A DNA stretch of 36,448 nt from Hypericibacter sp050729195 (lineage in GTDB: Bacteria; Pseudomonadota; Alphaproteobacteria; Dongiales; Dongiaceae): positions 1 through 36,448 of the forward strand of contig NZ_JBOHKS010000136.1 of assembly GCF_050729195.1 (NCBI RefSeq), in the 5' to 3' direction. How positions within the stretch are numbered: position 1 is the stretch's first letter; each line of letters opens with the position of its first letter. Below the pieces are notes generated by a model. That model was given only the letters and a program-made list of their open reading frames with translations. It did no database searches and was not told where the DNA came from. The position numbers and the translations under genes were made by a program. Positions 23,944 to 31,769 of the stretch are shown one piece after another.

Positions 23944-25034
23944 GTGTCAGCCCGGAAGCGGCGCGCAGCCCGGGGCTGCCGCCTTCGCTCATGGCCGGCC
24001 GCGCCCGCGCGCTGGCGGCGGCGATCGCGCGCTTTCTGCTGCCGATCCTGCTGGCGCTTCTCGTCGGCGCCGGAATCCTCCTGATCCTCGGCACCGATCC
24101 GCTGGATTACTACGCCTATGTGATCCGGCGCGGCCTCTTCAGCTGGCTGGGCCTGCAGGCGACCATCACCCGCATGGCGCCCCTGCTCATGATCGCGGCA
24201 GGATTGATCGTGGCCTTCCGGGCCGGCATCTGGAATCTGGGCGCGGACGGGCAGTTCCTGCTGTCGGCCGTGGTCACGGCGGCCCTGGGGCCGGCCTTGA
24301 TCGGCACGATCCCGGACTGGCTGACGATCCTGCTCTGCTTCGTCGTGGCGGGTCTCGTCGGGGCCGCCTGGTCGCTGGTCCCGGCCTTCCTCAAGGTGCG
24401 CTACGGCATCAACGAGATCATCAGCACGCTGATGATGAGCTTTCTCGGCGTCAGCTTCGCCAATGTGCTGGTGAAGCTGCTGTTCTTCGATCCTGGCACC
24501 ACCGTGCCCCAGACCCGCACGCTGCCGGTCGAGGACCGCCTGCCGCGGCTCTTCGGCAGCACCATCCATAGCGGCATCCTGATCGCGCTCGCCGCCTTGC
24601 TGATCGTGCATTTCTTCATGACCCGCACCTCCTTCGGCCTCAAGCTCTGCGTGGTCGGCGCCAATCCGCGTGCCGCGATCCATGCGGGGCTCAATGTCGG
24701 CCTGTTGACCTACGCGACCTTCGCCATCAGCGCCGGCCTGGTGGGGATGGGCGGGGCGGTCGATATCCTGGGCGTCTGGGGCTCGGTGCGCGCCGACTGG
24801 AATCCCTCCTTCGGCCTGCTGGTGGTGCCGCTCGTCTTCCTGGCGCGGTTCCATGGCATCGCCACGATCGCCTTCGTCATGTTCTTCGCGGTGCTGCAGG
24901 TTGGCGGCGAGAGTGCCGCGGTGCGGCTTGGCGTGCCGACCTTCTATACGCTGGTGCTGGTGGCGCTGCTGCTGATCTTCCTGGCGCTGGTCGAGTATCT
25001 CGATCATCGCCGCCTGGCCCGGACCAAGAGCTGA
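23940..25034 (+). CDS. BMP-type ABC transporter permease 1 (YufP-like)
   Basis: This inner-membrane protein of about 364 residues starts inside the ATPase stop (ATGA). It has many hydrophobic helices (FLLPILLALLVGAGILLIL, MAPLLMIAAGLIVAFRAG) and nucleoside-permease-type motifs such as GIWNLGADGQFLLSAV and RYGINEIISTLMMSF. The NPRAAIHAGLNV segment is typical of this branch. The other permease follows 4 bp downstream, giving a heterodimeric channel. Confidence 0.93.
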   Translation: MSVSPEAARSPGLPPSLMAGRARALAAAIARFLLPILLALLVGAGILLILGTDPLDYYAYVIRRGLFSWLGLQATITRMAPLLMIAAGLIVAFRAGIWNLGADGQFLLSAVVTAALGPALIGTIPDWLTILLCFVVAGLVGAAWSLVPAFLKVRYGINEIISTLMMSFLGVSFANVLVKLLFFDPGTTVPQTRTLPVEDRLPRLFGSTIHSGILIALAALLIVHFFMTRTSFGLKLCVVGANPRAAIHAGLNVGLLTYATFAISAGLVGMGGAVDILGVWGSVRADWNPSFGLLVVPLVFLARFHGIATIAFVMFFAVLQVGGESAAVRLGVPTFYTLVLVALLLIFLALVEYLDHRRLARTKS

Positions 25035-25038
25035 TCCG

Positions 25039-25974
25039 ATGCATGGTCTCTTCACCGAACCCTTCCTGACCTCGCTGCTGTTCGGCGCGATCACGGCCGG
25101 CGTGCCGCTGCTGTTCGTGGGGCTGGGCGAGCAGATCTCGGAGAAGGCCGGCGTGCTCAATATCGGCATCGAAGGTATGATGCTGTTCGGCGCCTATACC
25201 GGGTTCGTCGCCGCCTTCTATACGGGCTCCTTCGCGCTGGGTTTCGTCTTCGGCGGTTTGGGCGGCATGGTGGTGGCAGCGCTGATGGCGCTGCTCTGCG
25301 TGCGGCTCGGCATGAATCAGATCGTGATCGGCATCGGCCTGACCTTGGGCGCCGAGGGGCTGACAGCCCTCCTGCATCATTTCCAGTTCGCGCGTTCCTA
25401 TCCGCGCCTCGAGAAGGCGCCGGTGCTGGAGATCCCCGGCATCAGCGAGATCCCGGTGCTGGGCCCGGCGCTGTTCCACCATAATCTCATCGTCTACCTG
25501 ATCGTGGCCGCGACCTTCGCCGCCGGCTGGCTCTACAAGCACAGCTATGTCGGGCTCAATCTCGAGGCCGCGGGCAGCAAGCCCGGCGCGCTCGACGCCG
25601 CCGGCGTCAGCGTGGTGGCGACCCGGGTGGGCGCGGTGCTGGCGACAGGGTTCCTGGCCGGCATGGGCGGCGCCTATCTCGCCAATGTGGGCGCCGGGCT
25701 GTTCGTGCCTTTCATGACCAATGGCGCGGGCTTCATCGGCATCGTGCTCGCCATGCTGGCGCGGGGCAAACCCTACTGGGTGCTGCTGGGGGCCCTCATC
25801 TTCGGCATCAGCCTGGCCATGACCACGGCGCTCCAGGTGGCGGGGCTCAACATCCCGACCGATGTGGTGCAGATGCTGCCCTTCGCCATGGTGATCCTGG
25901 TGCTGGTGATCTTCGGCCGCCACAGCGTGCTGCCGGCAGCCTTGGGGCTGCCCTATGTGCGCGGCGAGCGCTAG
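25039..25974 (+). CDS. BMP-type ABC transporter permease 2 (YufQ-like)
   Basis: This 311-residue inner-membrane permease carries the class motif GLGEQISEKAGVLNIGIEGM near residues 28-47, RLGMNQIVIGIGLTLGAEGLT, and a late NGAGFIGIVLAMLARGKPYW. It starts 4 bp after the first permease stop, so the pair should be co-translated. It completes a four-gene importer (binding protein, double ATPase, two permeases). The next gene, 82 bp on, is a 4-pyridoxolactonase-like hydrolase on the same strand. Confidence 0.93.
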   Translation: MHGLFTEPFLTSLLFGAITAGVPLLFVGLGEQISEKAGVLNIGIEGMMLFGAYTGFVAAFYTGSFALGFVFGGLGGMVVAALMALLCVRLGMNQIVIGIGLTLGAEGLTALLHHFQFARSYPRLEKAPVLEIPGISEIPVLGPALFHHNLIVYLIVAATFAAGWLYKHSYVGLNLEAAGSKPGALDAAGVSVVATRVGAVLATGFLAGMGGAYLANVGAGLFVPFMTNGAGFIGIVLAMLARGKPYWVLLGALIFGISLAMTTALQVAGLNIPTDVVQMLPFAMVILVLVIFGRHSVLPAALGLPYVRGER

Positions 25975-26056
25975 AATTGGAATTCAAGGAGAACCGCCCG
26001 GAGGGCCGGAGAGGCCCTAACAAGGGGCGGGGTCGCGAGAGAGGGAGAACGAGGCG

Positions 26057-26863
26057 ATGACGGACACCAAGGTTTACATTCTCGATGGCGGCTCGCTGGT
26101 GATCGACGGATTCCATGCGTTCTGGAACCGCGGGCCCGGCGGCGAGCTTCGCTTCCCCTGCTATGCGGTGCTGATCGAGCATCAGGACGGCCGCTATATC
26201 TTCGACACCGGCTACGACCATGCCCATGTCATGCGGGTCCTGCCCTTCGAGAAGCCGATGCAGGCGCCGGAGCAGACCATTCCGGGCGCTCTCGCCAGGA
26301 TCGGGCTCAAGCCGACCGACATCAATTATGTGATCAACTCGCATTACCACTTCGATCATTGCGGCGGAAACAAGCATCTGAGCGAGGCCTGCACGGTCTG
26401 CCACGCGAAGGAGCTCGAGGCCTCGACCAACCACCAGCCTTTCGAGCATCTGGGTTATTCGGACATGACCTTCGCGCCCGAGCTGGCGAAGCAGGCGGGC
26501 AAGGCGCTGCCGGCCGAGCCGGCGCTCGATATGTACACGCCGAAGTTCCAGACCGTGACCGGCGATCAGGAGCTCGCGAAAGGCATGTGGCTCCTGGAGA
26601 CGCCGGGCCACACGGCCGGCCATTACAGCCTGATGGTCGAGCTCAAGAACCGCCGCCCGATGCTGTTCACGGCCGATGCCTGCTACAGCCAGAAGAACAT
26701 GGATATGAACTGCATCTCGAGCTTCCATCTCGACCCGACGGCGAGCCTCAAATCGATGCATCGCCTGAAGCAGCTGGCCGAGAAGCACAATGCCGAGCTG
26801 TTCTACAGCCACGACCCGGACAGCTTCCCGAACTATGTGAAGGCGCCGGGGTTCTATTCGTAA
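26057..26863 (+). CDS. Metallo-beta-lactamase-fold lactonase, likely 4-pyridoxolactonase
   Basis: This 268-residue zinc hydrolase has the dinuclear motif HYHFDH at 96-101 with further ligands likely at His185 (TPGHTAGHYSL), Asp207 (FTADACY) and His252 (YSHDPD). Its opening (TDTKVYILDGGSLVIDG, then FWNRGPGGELRFP), VLPFEKP, QTIPGAL and QPFEHLGYSD closely match, from memory, Mesorhizobium loti 4-pyridoxolactonase (mlr6805), rather than generic homoserine-lactone lactonases of the same fold. It would hydrolyse 4-pyridoxolactone to 4-pyridoxate. It is the last + strand gene of the operon, ending in a strong bidirectional hairpin. The pyridoxal dehydrogenase that makes its substrate is the next gene, convergent. 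Confidence 0.87.
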   Translation: MTDTKVYILDGGSLVIDGFHAFWNRGPGGELRFPCYAVLIEHQDGRYIFDTGYDHAHVMRVLPFEKPMQAPEQTIPGALARIGLKPTDINYVINSHYHFDHCGGNKHLSEACTVCHAKELEASTNHQPFEHLGYSDMTFAPELAKQAGKALPAEPALDMYTPKFQTVTGDQELAKGMWLLETPGHTAGHYSLMVELKNRRPMLFTADACYSQKNMDMNCISSFHLDPTASLKSMHRLKQLAEKHNAELFYSHDPDSFPNYVKAPGFYS

Positions 26864-26894
26864 GGTCCGCGCTCACCACACCGGCCTCAAATGA

Positions 26895-26926
26895 AAAGGG
26901 CCTGCATCGAAGGATGCAGGCCCTTT
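26895..26926. terminator. Bidirectional Rho-independent terminator
   Basis: A perfect 14-bp stem (26895-26908 with 26913-26926), GAAG loop, and A/T-rich flanks (AAAA on the left, CCCTTT on the right) lie between two convergent genes. It can end both the lactonase operon (+) and the transaminase-dehydrogenase transcript (-). Confidence 0.9.
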
Positions 26927-26954
26927 GCTTTGAGTGGAAATCCCTTCGGCCGGC

Positions 26955-27695
26955 CTACCACCGCACCATGCCGGCATCGACGGCGAGGCATTGGCCGGTG
27001 ACCCAGTGGGCTTCCTCCGACGCGAGGAAGGCGACGGCGGGGACGATGTCGTCCGGGGTGCCGCGGCCCTTGATGGCTTGCAGCATCTCGACGAACTCGA
27101 AGGCGTTCTTGTGGTTGGTCTGCTGCACGCCCTCGGTGTCGGTCAGGCCCGGCGCGATCGAGTTGACCGTGATCTTGTGGCCGCCGAGCTCGGTCGCGAG
27201 CGCGCGGGTGAAGGTCAGCACGGCGCCCTTGGAGGCGACGTAGTGGGCCATGTTGGGCGTGCCGGCGAAGATCGAGTTGGAGCAGAAATTGACGATGCGG
27301 CCATAGCCCCCTTTGCGCATCAGGTCGGAGCTGGCGCGGCACATCAGGAAGAGCCCGTCCACATTGACGCGCATGATGCGCCGCCATTCCTCGAAGGTGA
27401 GCGCGTCCCAGGCGACGAAGGGCACGATCGCCGCGACATTGACGGTCACGTCGAGCTTGCCGCCCTTGTCGATCGCGGCCTTGTGCAGCGCCGTGACCGA
27501 GGCCGGATCGCCGATATCGGTCGCGACGCCGAAGGACCTCCCGCCGATCTCCTTGGCGGTTGCTTCCGCGCCCTTGCCGTTGATGTCGGCGGCGACCACC
27601 AGGGCGCCCTCCTGGCCCAGCCGCAGCGCCACGGCCTTGCCGATGCCCTGCGCCGCGCCGGTGATGATGGCCACGCGGCCGTCGAAACGCTTCAT
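26955..27695 (-). CDS. Short-chain dehydrogenase, likely NAD-dependent pyridoxal 4-dehydrogenase
   Basis: This protein of about 246 residues is a classical SDR: TGAAQGIG cofactor motif near residues 12-19 and catalytic Tyr152/Lys156 in YVASKG, with Ser139 or Ser141 before it. VPFVAWD, IFAGTPNMAHYVASKG, RALATELG and FEFVEMLQAIKGRG resemble, from memory, Mesorhizobium loti pyridoxal 4-dehydrogenase (mlr6807), which oxidises pyridoxal (as hemiacetal) to 4-pyridoxolactone with NAD. I preferred ATG 27695, which has AGGGAG 9 bp upstream; the ATG at 27704 would abut that ribosome site. It is 43 bp downstream of the transaminase gene and convergent with the lactonase that takes its product. Confidence 0.8.
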   Translation of the reverse strand: MKRFDGRVAIITGAAQGIGKAVALRLGQEGALVVAADINGKGAEATAKEIGGRSFGVATDIGDPASVTALHKAAIDKGGKLDVTVNVAAIVPFVAWDALTFEEWRRIMRVNVDGLFLMCRASSDLMRKGGYGRIVNFCSNSIFAGTPNMAHYVASKGAVLTFTRALATELGGHKITVNSIAPGLTDTEGVQQTNHKNAFEFVEMLQAIKGRGTPDDIVPAVAFLASEEAHWVTGQCLAVDAGMVRW

Positions 27696-27738
27696 GCTCG
27701 TCATCTCCCTTGAGAAATATGGTTCGTTGGAATGAGGG

Positions 27739-28911
27739 TCAGGCGCGCGCCTGGTCGATCACGGCGGTCGCGGCGGCGACGCCGGCCCCGACATCGACCT
27801 TGCGGCCCAGTTTCTTGAGGGCGCCGCCGAAAGCGGTCACGGCGACCACGGCATAGATCGGCTCGGCCACCAACCCCATATGGCCGATCCGGATGAGCTT
27901 GCCTTTGGTGTCGCCGCGGCCGGACGAGAACACCACGCCATAGAGCGAGCGGGCGGCGGCGAGGATGTCGTCATCCTTGAGGCCGTCGGGCACGCGCACG
28001 GCGGTGCAGGTTGGCGAGGCGATCTCCTCGCGCGCGGCCCAGAGCGACAGGCCCATCGCCTTGATGCCGGCGCGGCAGGCCTTGGCCGTCAGCGCATGGC
28101 GCTTCCAGACGGCCTCGGGACCCTCGGCCAGATAGAGATCGATGGCGCCGTCGAGCCCGTTCACCTCGGCGACCGAGGGCGTGAAGGGGAAGGGCTTGTC
28201 CTGGCGCCAGGCCTCTTTCCAATCGAGCAGGCTCAAGACCGAGGCGCGTGGCGCCTTCGGATTCGCCTCCATATGTTTCCAGGCCCGGTCATTGACCGCC
28301 ATGATGGTGAGGCCCGGCGCGCCGCCCAGGCATTTGCCGGGGCCGGTCACGAAGATGTCGGCGCAGCTCTCCTCGGGATGGATGTCCATGCCGCCCCAGG
28401 AGGAGACCGCATCGACCAGCATCAGCGCGTTGTGCTTGCGCACGATCTGGCCGATCTCCTTGACCGGGTTGATCGTGCCCGACGGCGTGTCGTGATGGAC
28501 GACCGAGACGATCTTGATGTCGGGGCGCTTCTTGAAGGCCGCTTCGACCTGGGCCGGATCGATCGCCTCGTTATAGGGGACCTCGATCTCGACCAGCTCC
28601 TTGTTGTAGCGCGCCGACCAGTAGCCGAAGCCCTTGCCATAGACGCCCGAGGCGAGGTTCAGCACGACATCGTCGGGGCCGATCAGGGAGGCGGCGGCGG
28701 CCTCGAGGCCGGGGGCGGGCTCGCAATGGAGCAGCAGGGCCGGCGAGTTGCTGCGCAGCGCCTGGGTGACCTTCCGGTTCACCGCCTCGTAGAATTCGAG
28801 GAAGTGCCGGTCATAGTCGTAGCCGATTGGTCTCGACAGGGCGCGCATGACGCCCGGATAGGCCGCCACCGGACCGGCCGACAGCGTGATGATAGGTTCC
28901 TTGGTGGCCAT
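27739..28911 (-). CDS. ppaT: Pyridoxamine-pyruvate transaminase (class V aminotransferase fold)
   Basis: This protein of about 390 residues matches the M. loti enzyme in length. It has DDVVLNLASGVYGKGFGYW, EIEVPYNEAIDP, HHDTPSGTINP, VDAVSSWGGMDIHPE, and the lysine region TGPGKCLGGAPGLT with Lys193, all diagnostic as I recall the M. loti mlr6806 enzyme. That enzyme moves the amino group of pyridoxamine to pyruvate, giving pyridoxal and alanine; the lysine binds substrate pyridoxal rather than a PLP cofactor. The start at 28911 has GAGGGGA about 7 bp upstream. It is co-transcribed with the pyridoxal dehydrogenase and divergent from the GMC oxidoreductase. Confidence 0.88.
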   Translation of the reverse strand: MATKEPIITLSAGPVAAYPGVMRALSRPIGYDYDRHFLEFYEAVNRKVTQALRSNSPALLLHCEPAPGLEAAAASLIGPDDVVLNLASGVYGKGFGYWSARYNKELVEIEVPYNEAIDPAQVEAAFKKRPDIKIVSVVHHDTPSGTINPVKEIGQIVRKHNALMLVDAVSSWGGMDIHPEESCADIFVTGPGKCLGGAPGLTIMAVNDRAWKHMEANPKAPRASVLSLLDWKEAWRQDKPFPFTPSVAEVNGLDGAIDLYLAEGPEAVWKRHALTAKACRAGIKAMGLSLWAAREEIASPTCTAVRVPDGLKDDDILAAARSLYGVVFSSGRGDTKGKLIRIGHMGLVAEPIYAVVAVTAFGGALKKLGRKVDVGAGVAAATAVIDQARA

Positions 28912-29055
28912 GATGGTTCCCCTCGCCTGGATGCGTGGCGCGAGCCGTATATCGGCCCATTTTTCATGCTCGGCCTTGTGGCGGCCCGTGCGCGGTTCGG
29001 ACAATATCACAACTCATTTCGGGGCGTCATCAGGGCGAGGGCCCGAGGGGAACCA
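28912..29055. promoter_or_regulatory. Divergent control region with 13-bp inverted repeat at both gene starts
   Basis: CGAGGGGAACCAT occurs on the + strand at 29044-29056 and, inverted, at 28913-28925. Each copy contains the ribosome site and reaches the start codon of its gene. Between them TTGTGG (28976-28981), 18 bp, GACAAT (29000-29005) is a weak + strand promoter match. No ATTGGT element is visible here, so control may differ from the cupin operon. Confidence 0.5.
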
Positions 29056-30609
29056 TTGCGAACCTTTGACTGGATCATCCTGGGTGCCGGGACGGCGGGC
29101 TCGGTCTTGGCGGCGAGACTGACCGAGGATTCCGCCCTCTCCGTTGCGCTGGTCGAAGCCGGCGGCCCACCGACAGACCCGCGGGTCGGCGTTCCGCAGG
29201 CCTGGCCGGCGCTGCAGGGCACCGCGATCGATTGGAACTACGCGACGGTGCCCCAGCGCCATACCGCGAACCGGATCCATGCCTGGGCCCGCGGGCGCAT
29301 AAGGGGCGGCTCCAGCACCATCAACGCCATGGCCCATGTCCGCGGGCATCCCAGCGACTTCGATGGCTGGGTCGCCGAGGGCGCCACCGGCTGGGGCTAT
29401 CGCGATCTCCTGCCCTATTTCATCCGCTCCGAGGATTCCGACAAGGCGCCGTCGCCCTATCATGGAAAAGACGGGCCGGTGACGCTGACGACGCCGCGCG
29501 ATCCGCATCCGATCACGCAAGGGTATATGGCGGCCGGCGAGGAGATCGGCCTCGCGCCGACGCCCGACCATAACGGGCCGCGCATGGCGGGCCCGACGCT
29601 CAACAGCCTGACCATCAAGGAGGGGCGCCGCCAGAGCACGGCCGACGCCTATCTGACGCCGGCGGTGCTGGCACGGCCCAATCTCCATCTGCTCGAGCGG
29701 CATGAGATTCTGAGCCTGTTGTTCGAAGGGCCCCGGCGCTGCGGCGGCGTCGAGCTGCACGGGCCCGACGGCGTCCTCCGGCTGCGGGCCGAGCGCGGCC
29801 TGGTCCTGGCGACCGGCAGCATCGCATCGCCCAGCTTGCTGCTGCGCGCGGGCATCGGGCCGGCGAACGAGATCGAGGCGCTGGGCATCCCGGTGCGGCT
29901 GGATCTGCCGGGGGTCGGGCACAATCTGCAGGACCATCTGCTCTCGGGCGGCAATGTCTATCGCGCGCGCCGCCCGGTGCCGCCCTCGAATTACCAGAAC
30001 TCGGAATCCCTGATGTATATCGAGCGCGGCGGGGGCAGCGCGGCGCCCGAGCTGGTGCTGGCCTGCGTGACCACGCCGGTGGTGACGGAATGCTTCGCAG
30101 CACCGGCCTTCGGCGAGGCCTATACGCTGATGTTCGGCTTCACCCGGCCGCGCAGCCGCGGGTCCCTCCGGCTGGCCTCGGCCGACCCGCAAGCGACACC
30201 GTTGATCGATCCGAACTATCTCGCCGAAGAATATGATCGGCAGGCCTATCTCGACGCACTGGATCGGGCCCGCGCGGTCGGCGGTGCCAGGGCGCTCGCG
30301 GATTGGCGCGAGGCGGAGCTTCTGCCGTCGCCCGCCTGCCGCAGCGAAGCCGATCGCCGCGCCTTCCTCGCCCAGGCGGCCTTCACCCACCATCATCCGG
30401 TCGGGACCTGCCGCATGGGCCAGGACGACGAAGCGGTGGTGACGCCGGGGCTCGCGCTGCGTGGCCTCGAGGGGCTTTATGTGGTGGATGCCTCGGTGTT
30501 TCCGAGCCTCACCACCGGGCCGACCAATGCCGCCATCATCGCGCTCGCCGAGCGCGCGAGCGATCTGCTGCAGGGCCGACCGCCACTGGCGCCGCAGTCA
30601 CCGTCTTGA
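29056..30609 (+). CDS. GMC-family FAD oxidoreductase (candidate pyridoxine 4-oxidase or 4-pyridoxate dehydrogenase)
   Basis: This flavoenzyme of about 517 residues starts at TTG 29056, with AGGGGA 4 bp upstream; no in-frame ATG fits. The FAD fold has WIILGAGTAGSVLAARL at 6-22, the GMC signature region RGRIRGGSSTINAMAHVRG, the second signature TGSIASPSLLLRAGIGP, and the active-site region THHHPVGTCRMG with His445-447. The C-terminus has VVDASVFPSLTTGPTNA. Two steps of the known B6 pathway use GMC enzymes: pyridoxine to pyridoxal, and 4-pyridoxate to its 5-aldehyde. I cannot tell them apart from sequence alone. Being divergent from the transaminase, which also yields pyridoxal, slightly favours pyridoxine oxidase. 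Confidence 0.85.
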   Translation: MRTFDWIILGAGTAGSVLAARLTEDSALSVALVEAGGPPTDPRVGVPQAWPALQGTAIDWNYATVPQRHTANRIHAWARGRIRGGSSTINAMAHVRGHPSDFDGWVAEGATGWGYRDLLPYFIRSEDSDKAPSPYHGKDGPVTLTTPRDPHPITQGYMAAGEEIGLAPTPDHNGPRMAGPTLNSLTIKEGRRQSTADAYLTPAVLARPNLHLLERHEILSLLFEGPRRCGGVELHGPDGVLRLRAERGLVLATGSIASPSLLLRAGIGPANEIEALGIPVRLDLPGVGHNLQDHLLSGGNVYRARRPVPPSNYQNSESLMYIERGGGSAAPELVLACVTTPVVTECFAAPAFGEAYTLMFGFTRPRSRGSLRLASADPQATPLIDPNYLAEEYDRQAYLDALDRARAVGGARALADWREAELLPSPACRSEADRRAFLAQAAFTHHHPVGTCRMGQDDEAVVTPGLALRGLEGLYVVDASVFPSLTTGPTNAAIIALAERASDLLQGRPPLAPQSPS

Positions 30610-30629
30610 GCATGCGTGTTCGTCGCGCG

Positions 30630-31175
30630 TCAGACGATCGAGCGGCCCTTGCCGACGCGCGGGTTGGGCCGGCCGCCATCGCTGACCGCCATCACCACCA
30701 GGATCTCGCGCGGGCGCGGTGCATCGGCGACGCAGACCGTCATGGTGTCGAGCTCGTCGAAGGACCAGACATTGTCCTTGTTGCCGAGCGGCACATCGAT
30801 CAGGGTCCCGGCCGCGGCGACCTTGGTGGTGGAGGGGATGATGGCTTCGCCGCCGCCGACCGCGGCACGCATCGGCTTGCCGAGCTTGGGATGCAGGATC
30901 GCCGCCGCATGCTCGAGATCGCCCTCGACGCCGACGATGGCGGCCTTGCCATAGGCCATGGCCGGCTGCGGCAACAGGGCCACGGCCTGGGGCATCAGCT
31001 CCTCGCCGAGCTTCATGCCGAGATCGAACATCGGCGAGAGGTCCTGCACGCCGAGGCCGGCGAAGCTGTTCTGGATGATCGCGATCGCGGCCACGCGCGT
31101 GATGGGCCGGACGGCGGGGCTGCCGGCCTCGGCCAGCACCGTCTCCTTCACGAAAAGCGTCTTGCGCAAAATCAT
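30630..31175 (-). CDS. DUF1185 (amino acid synthesis) family protein
   Basis: This 181-residue cytoplasmic protein matches the DUF1185 family pattern: a start with RKTLFVKETVLAEAG, RVAAIAIIQNSFAG, SPMFDLGMKLGEEL, YGKAAIVGVEGDLEHAAAILHPK, MRAAVGGGEAIIPSTTK, and a C-terminal GRPNPRVGK. The start at 31175 has GGGGAG 6 bp upstream; the longer open frame lacks support. Function is not established. Members often neighbour amidases and heterocycle-degradation genes. It converges on the GMC gene with only 20 bp between stops and is divergent from the lipoprotein gene, so whether it belongs to the B6 cluster is open. Confidence 0.8.
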   Translation of the reverse strand: MILRKTLFVKETVLAEAGSPAVRPITRVAAIAIIQNSFAGLGVQDLSPMFDLGMKLGEELMPQAVALLPQPAMAYGKAAIVGVEGDLEHAAAILHPKLGKPMRAAVGGGEAIIPSTTKVAAAGTLIDVPLGNKDNVWSFDELDTMTVCVADAPRPREILVVMAVSDGGRPNPRVGKGRSIV

Positions 31176-31233
31176 CCGCCGCTCCCCAGTATGAAACGCG
31201 CGACCATCACGATGGAACGAGGACGAAGCTAAC

Positions 31234-31671
31234 ATGGGGTTTCCCGCTGGCTCAACGACCTGCGCCGCAAGCTTCGCGCTGTCACTCGCGATGGCGGCCT
31301 GCAACGCAACAGGCGAGCCTGCGTCCGACGCACCGGTCGCCTTGACGATCGTCAATAAGGGATCGGAGCCGATCCATTGCATGATCAATTTCGGACATTG
31401 GGTGACCCAGGATCTGGGGCTGATCGGGAAAAACGGCTCGACGACCGTGCAGTTCCATCGCCAGGCCGCGGATGGCGCGCTCTATATCCCGCGCGCGGAC
31501 GGGCAGCGCCTGATGATGATCGAAAACATCTTCTGCAGCGCGCCGGACGATTCCGCGGCGAGCCGGGGTCAGGTTCCGTTGCTCCCGATTAAAGCGGGCC
31601 GATCGCAACGCTATGCCAGCACCTGCCGGGCCGGCGAGCCGGTGCAATGCGAAATACCCCAGAGCGATTGA
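31234..31671 (+). CDS. Putative small lipoprotein, function unknown
   Basis: This 145-residue protein begins with a hydrophobic segment ending in LAMAAC, a plausible lipobox with Cys23 as the acylated residue. The mature part (about 120 residues) has one Ig-like-looking core (VALTIVNKGSEPIHCMINFGHW) and four further cysteines, spaced for possible disulfides. AGGA lies about 12 bp before the ATG. No family is recognised. The position between a DUF1185 gene and a glycine-rich peptide gives no functional hint. Confidence 0.6.
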   Translation: MGFPAGSTTCAASFALSLAMAACNATGEPASDAPVALTIVNKGSEPIHCMINFGHWVTQDLGLIGKNGSTTVQFHRQAADGALYIPRADGQRLMMIENIFCSAPDDSAASRGQVPLLPIKAGRSQRYASTCRAGEPVQCEIPQSD

Positions 31672-31697
31672 TCCGAGCTCGGAAGCCCGTAACGCGA

Positions 31698-31723
31698 GTG
31701 GGCCCCGGTTTCCCGAGGCCCAC
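31698..31723. terminator. Hairpin between convergent genes, possible terminator without T-run
   Basis: GTGGGCC (31698-31704) pairs with GGCCCAC (31717-31723). Read on the - strand the stem continues through a U-G pair and CGG/CCG to a GAAA tetraloop, 11 pairs in all. Neither side has a T-run, so intrinsic termination is uncertain; it may instead protect 3' ends. Confidence 0.4.
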
Positions 31724-31769
31724 AAGGAATCATCGATCTGAAAGACCGATCTCGCTCAGGCGTTCAACC

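Noticed and set aside
26003..26017. Small hairpin GGGCC/GGCCC after the second BMP permease gene
   Set aside because: A 5-bp stem without T-run, inside an operon leader; too weak to call.
26057..26863. Acyl-homoserine-lactone lactonase (quorum quenching)
   Set aside because: The fold is shared, but the N-terminal and mid-region motifs match 4-pyridoxolactonase and the neighbours are B6 enzymes.
27880..29055. Upstream extension that would make the GMC gene a 909-residue fusion
   Set aside because: The extension is antisense to the transaminase gene and has no domain; a ribosome site and TTG start at 29056 fit the normal GMC length.
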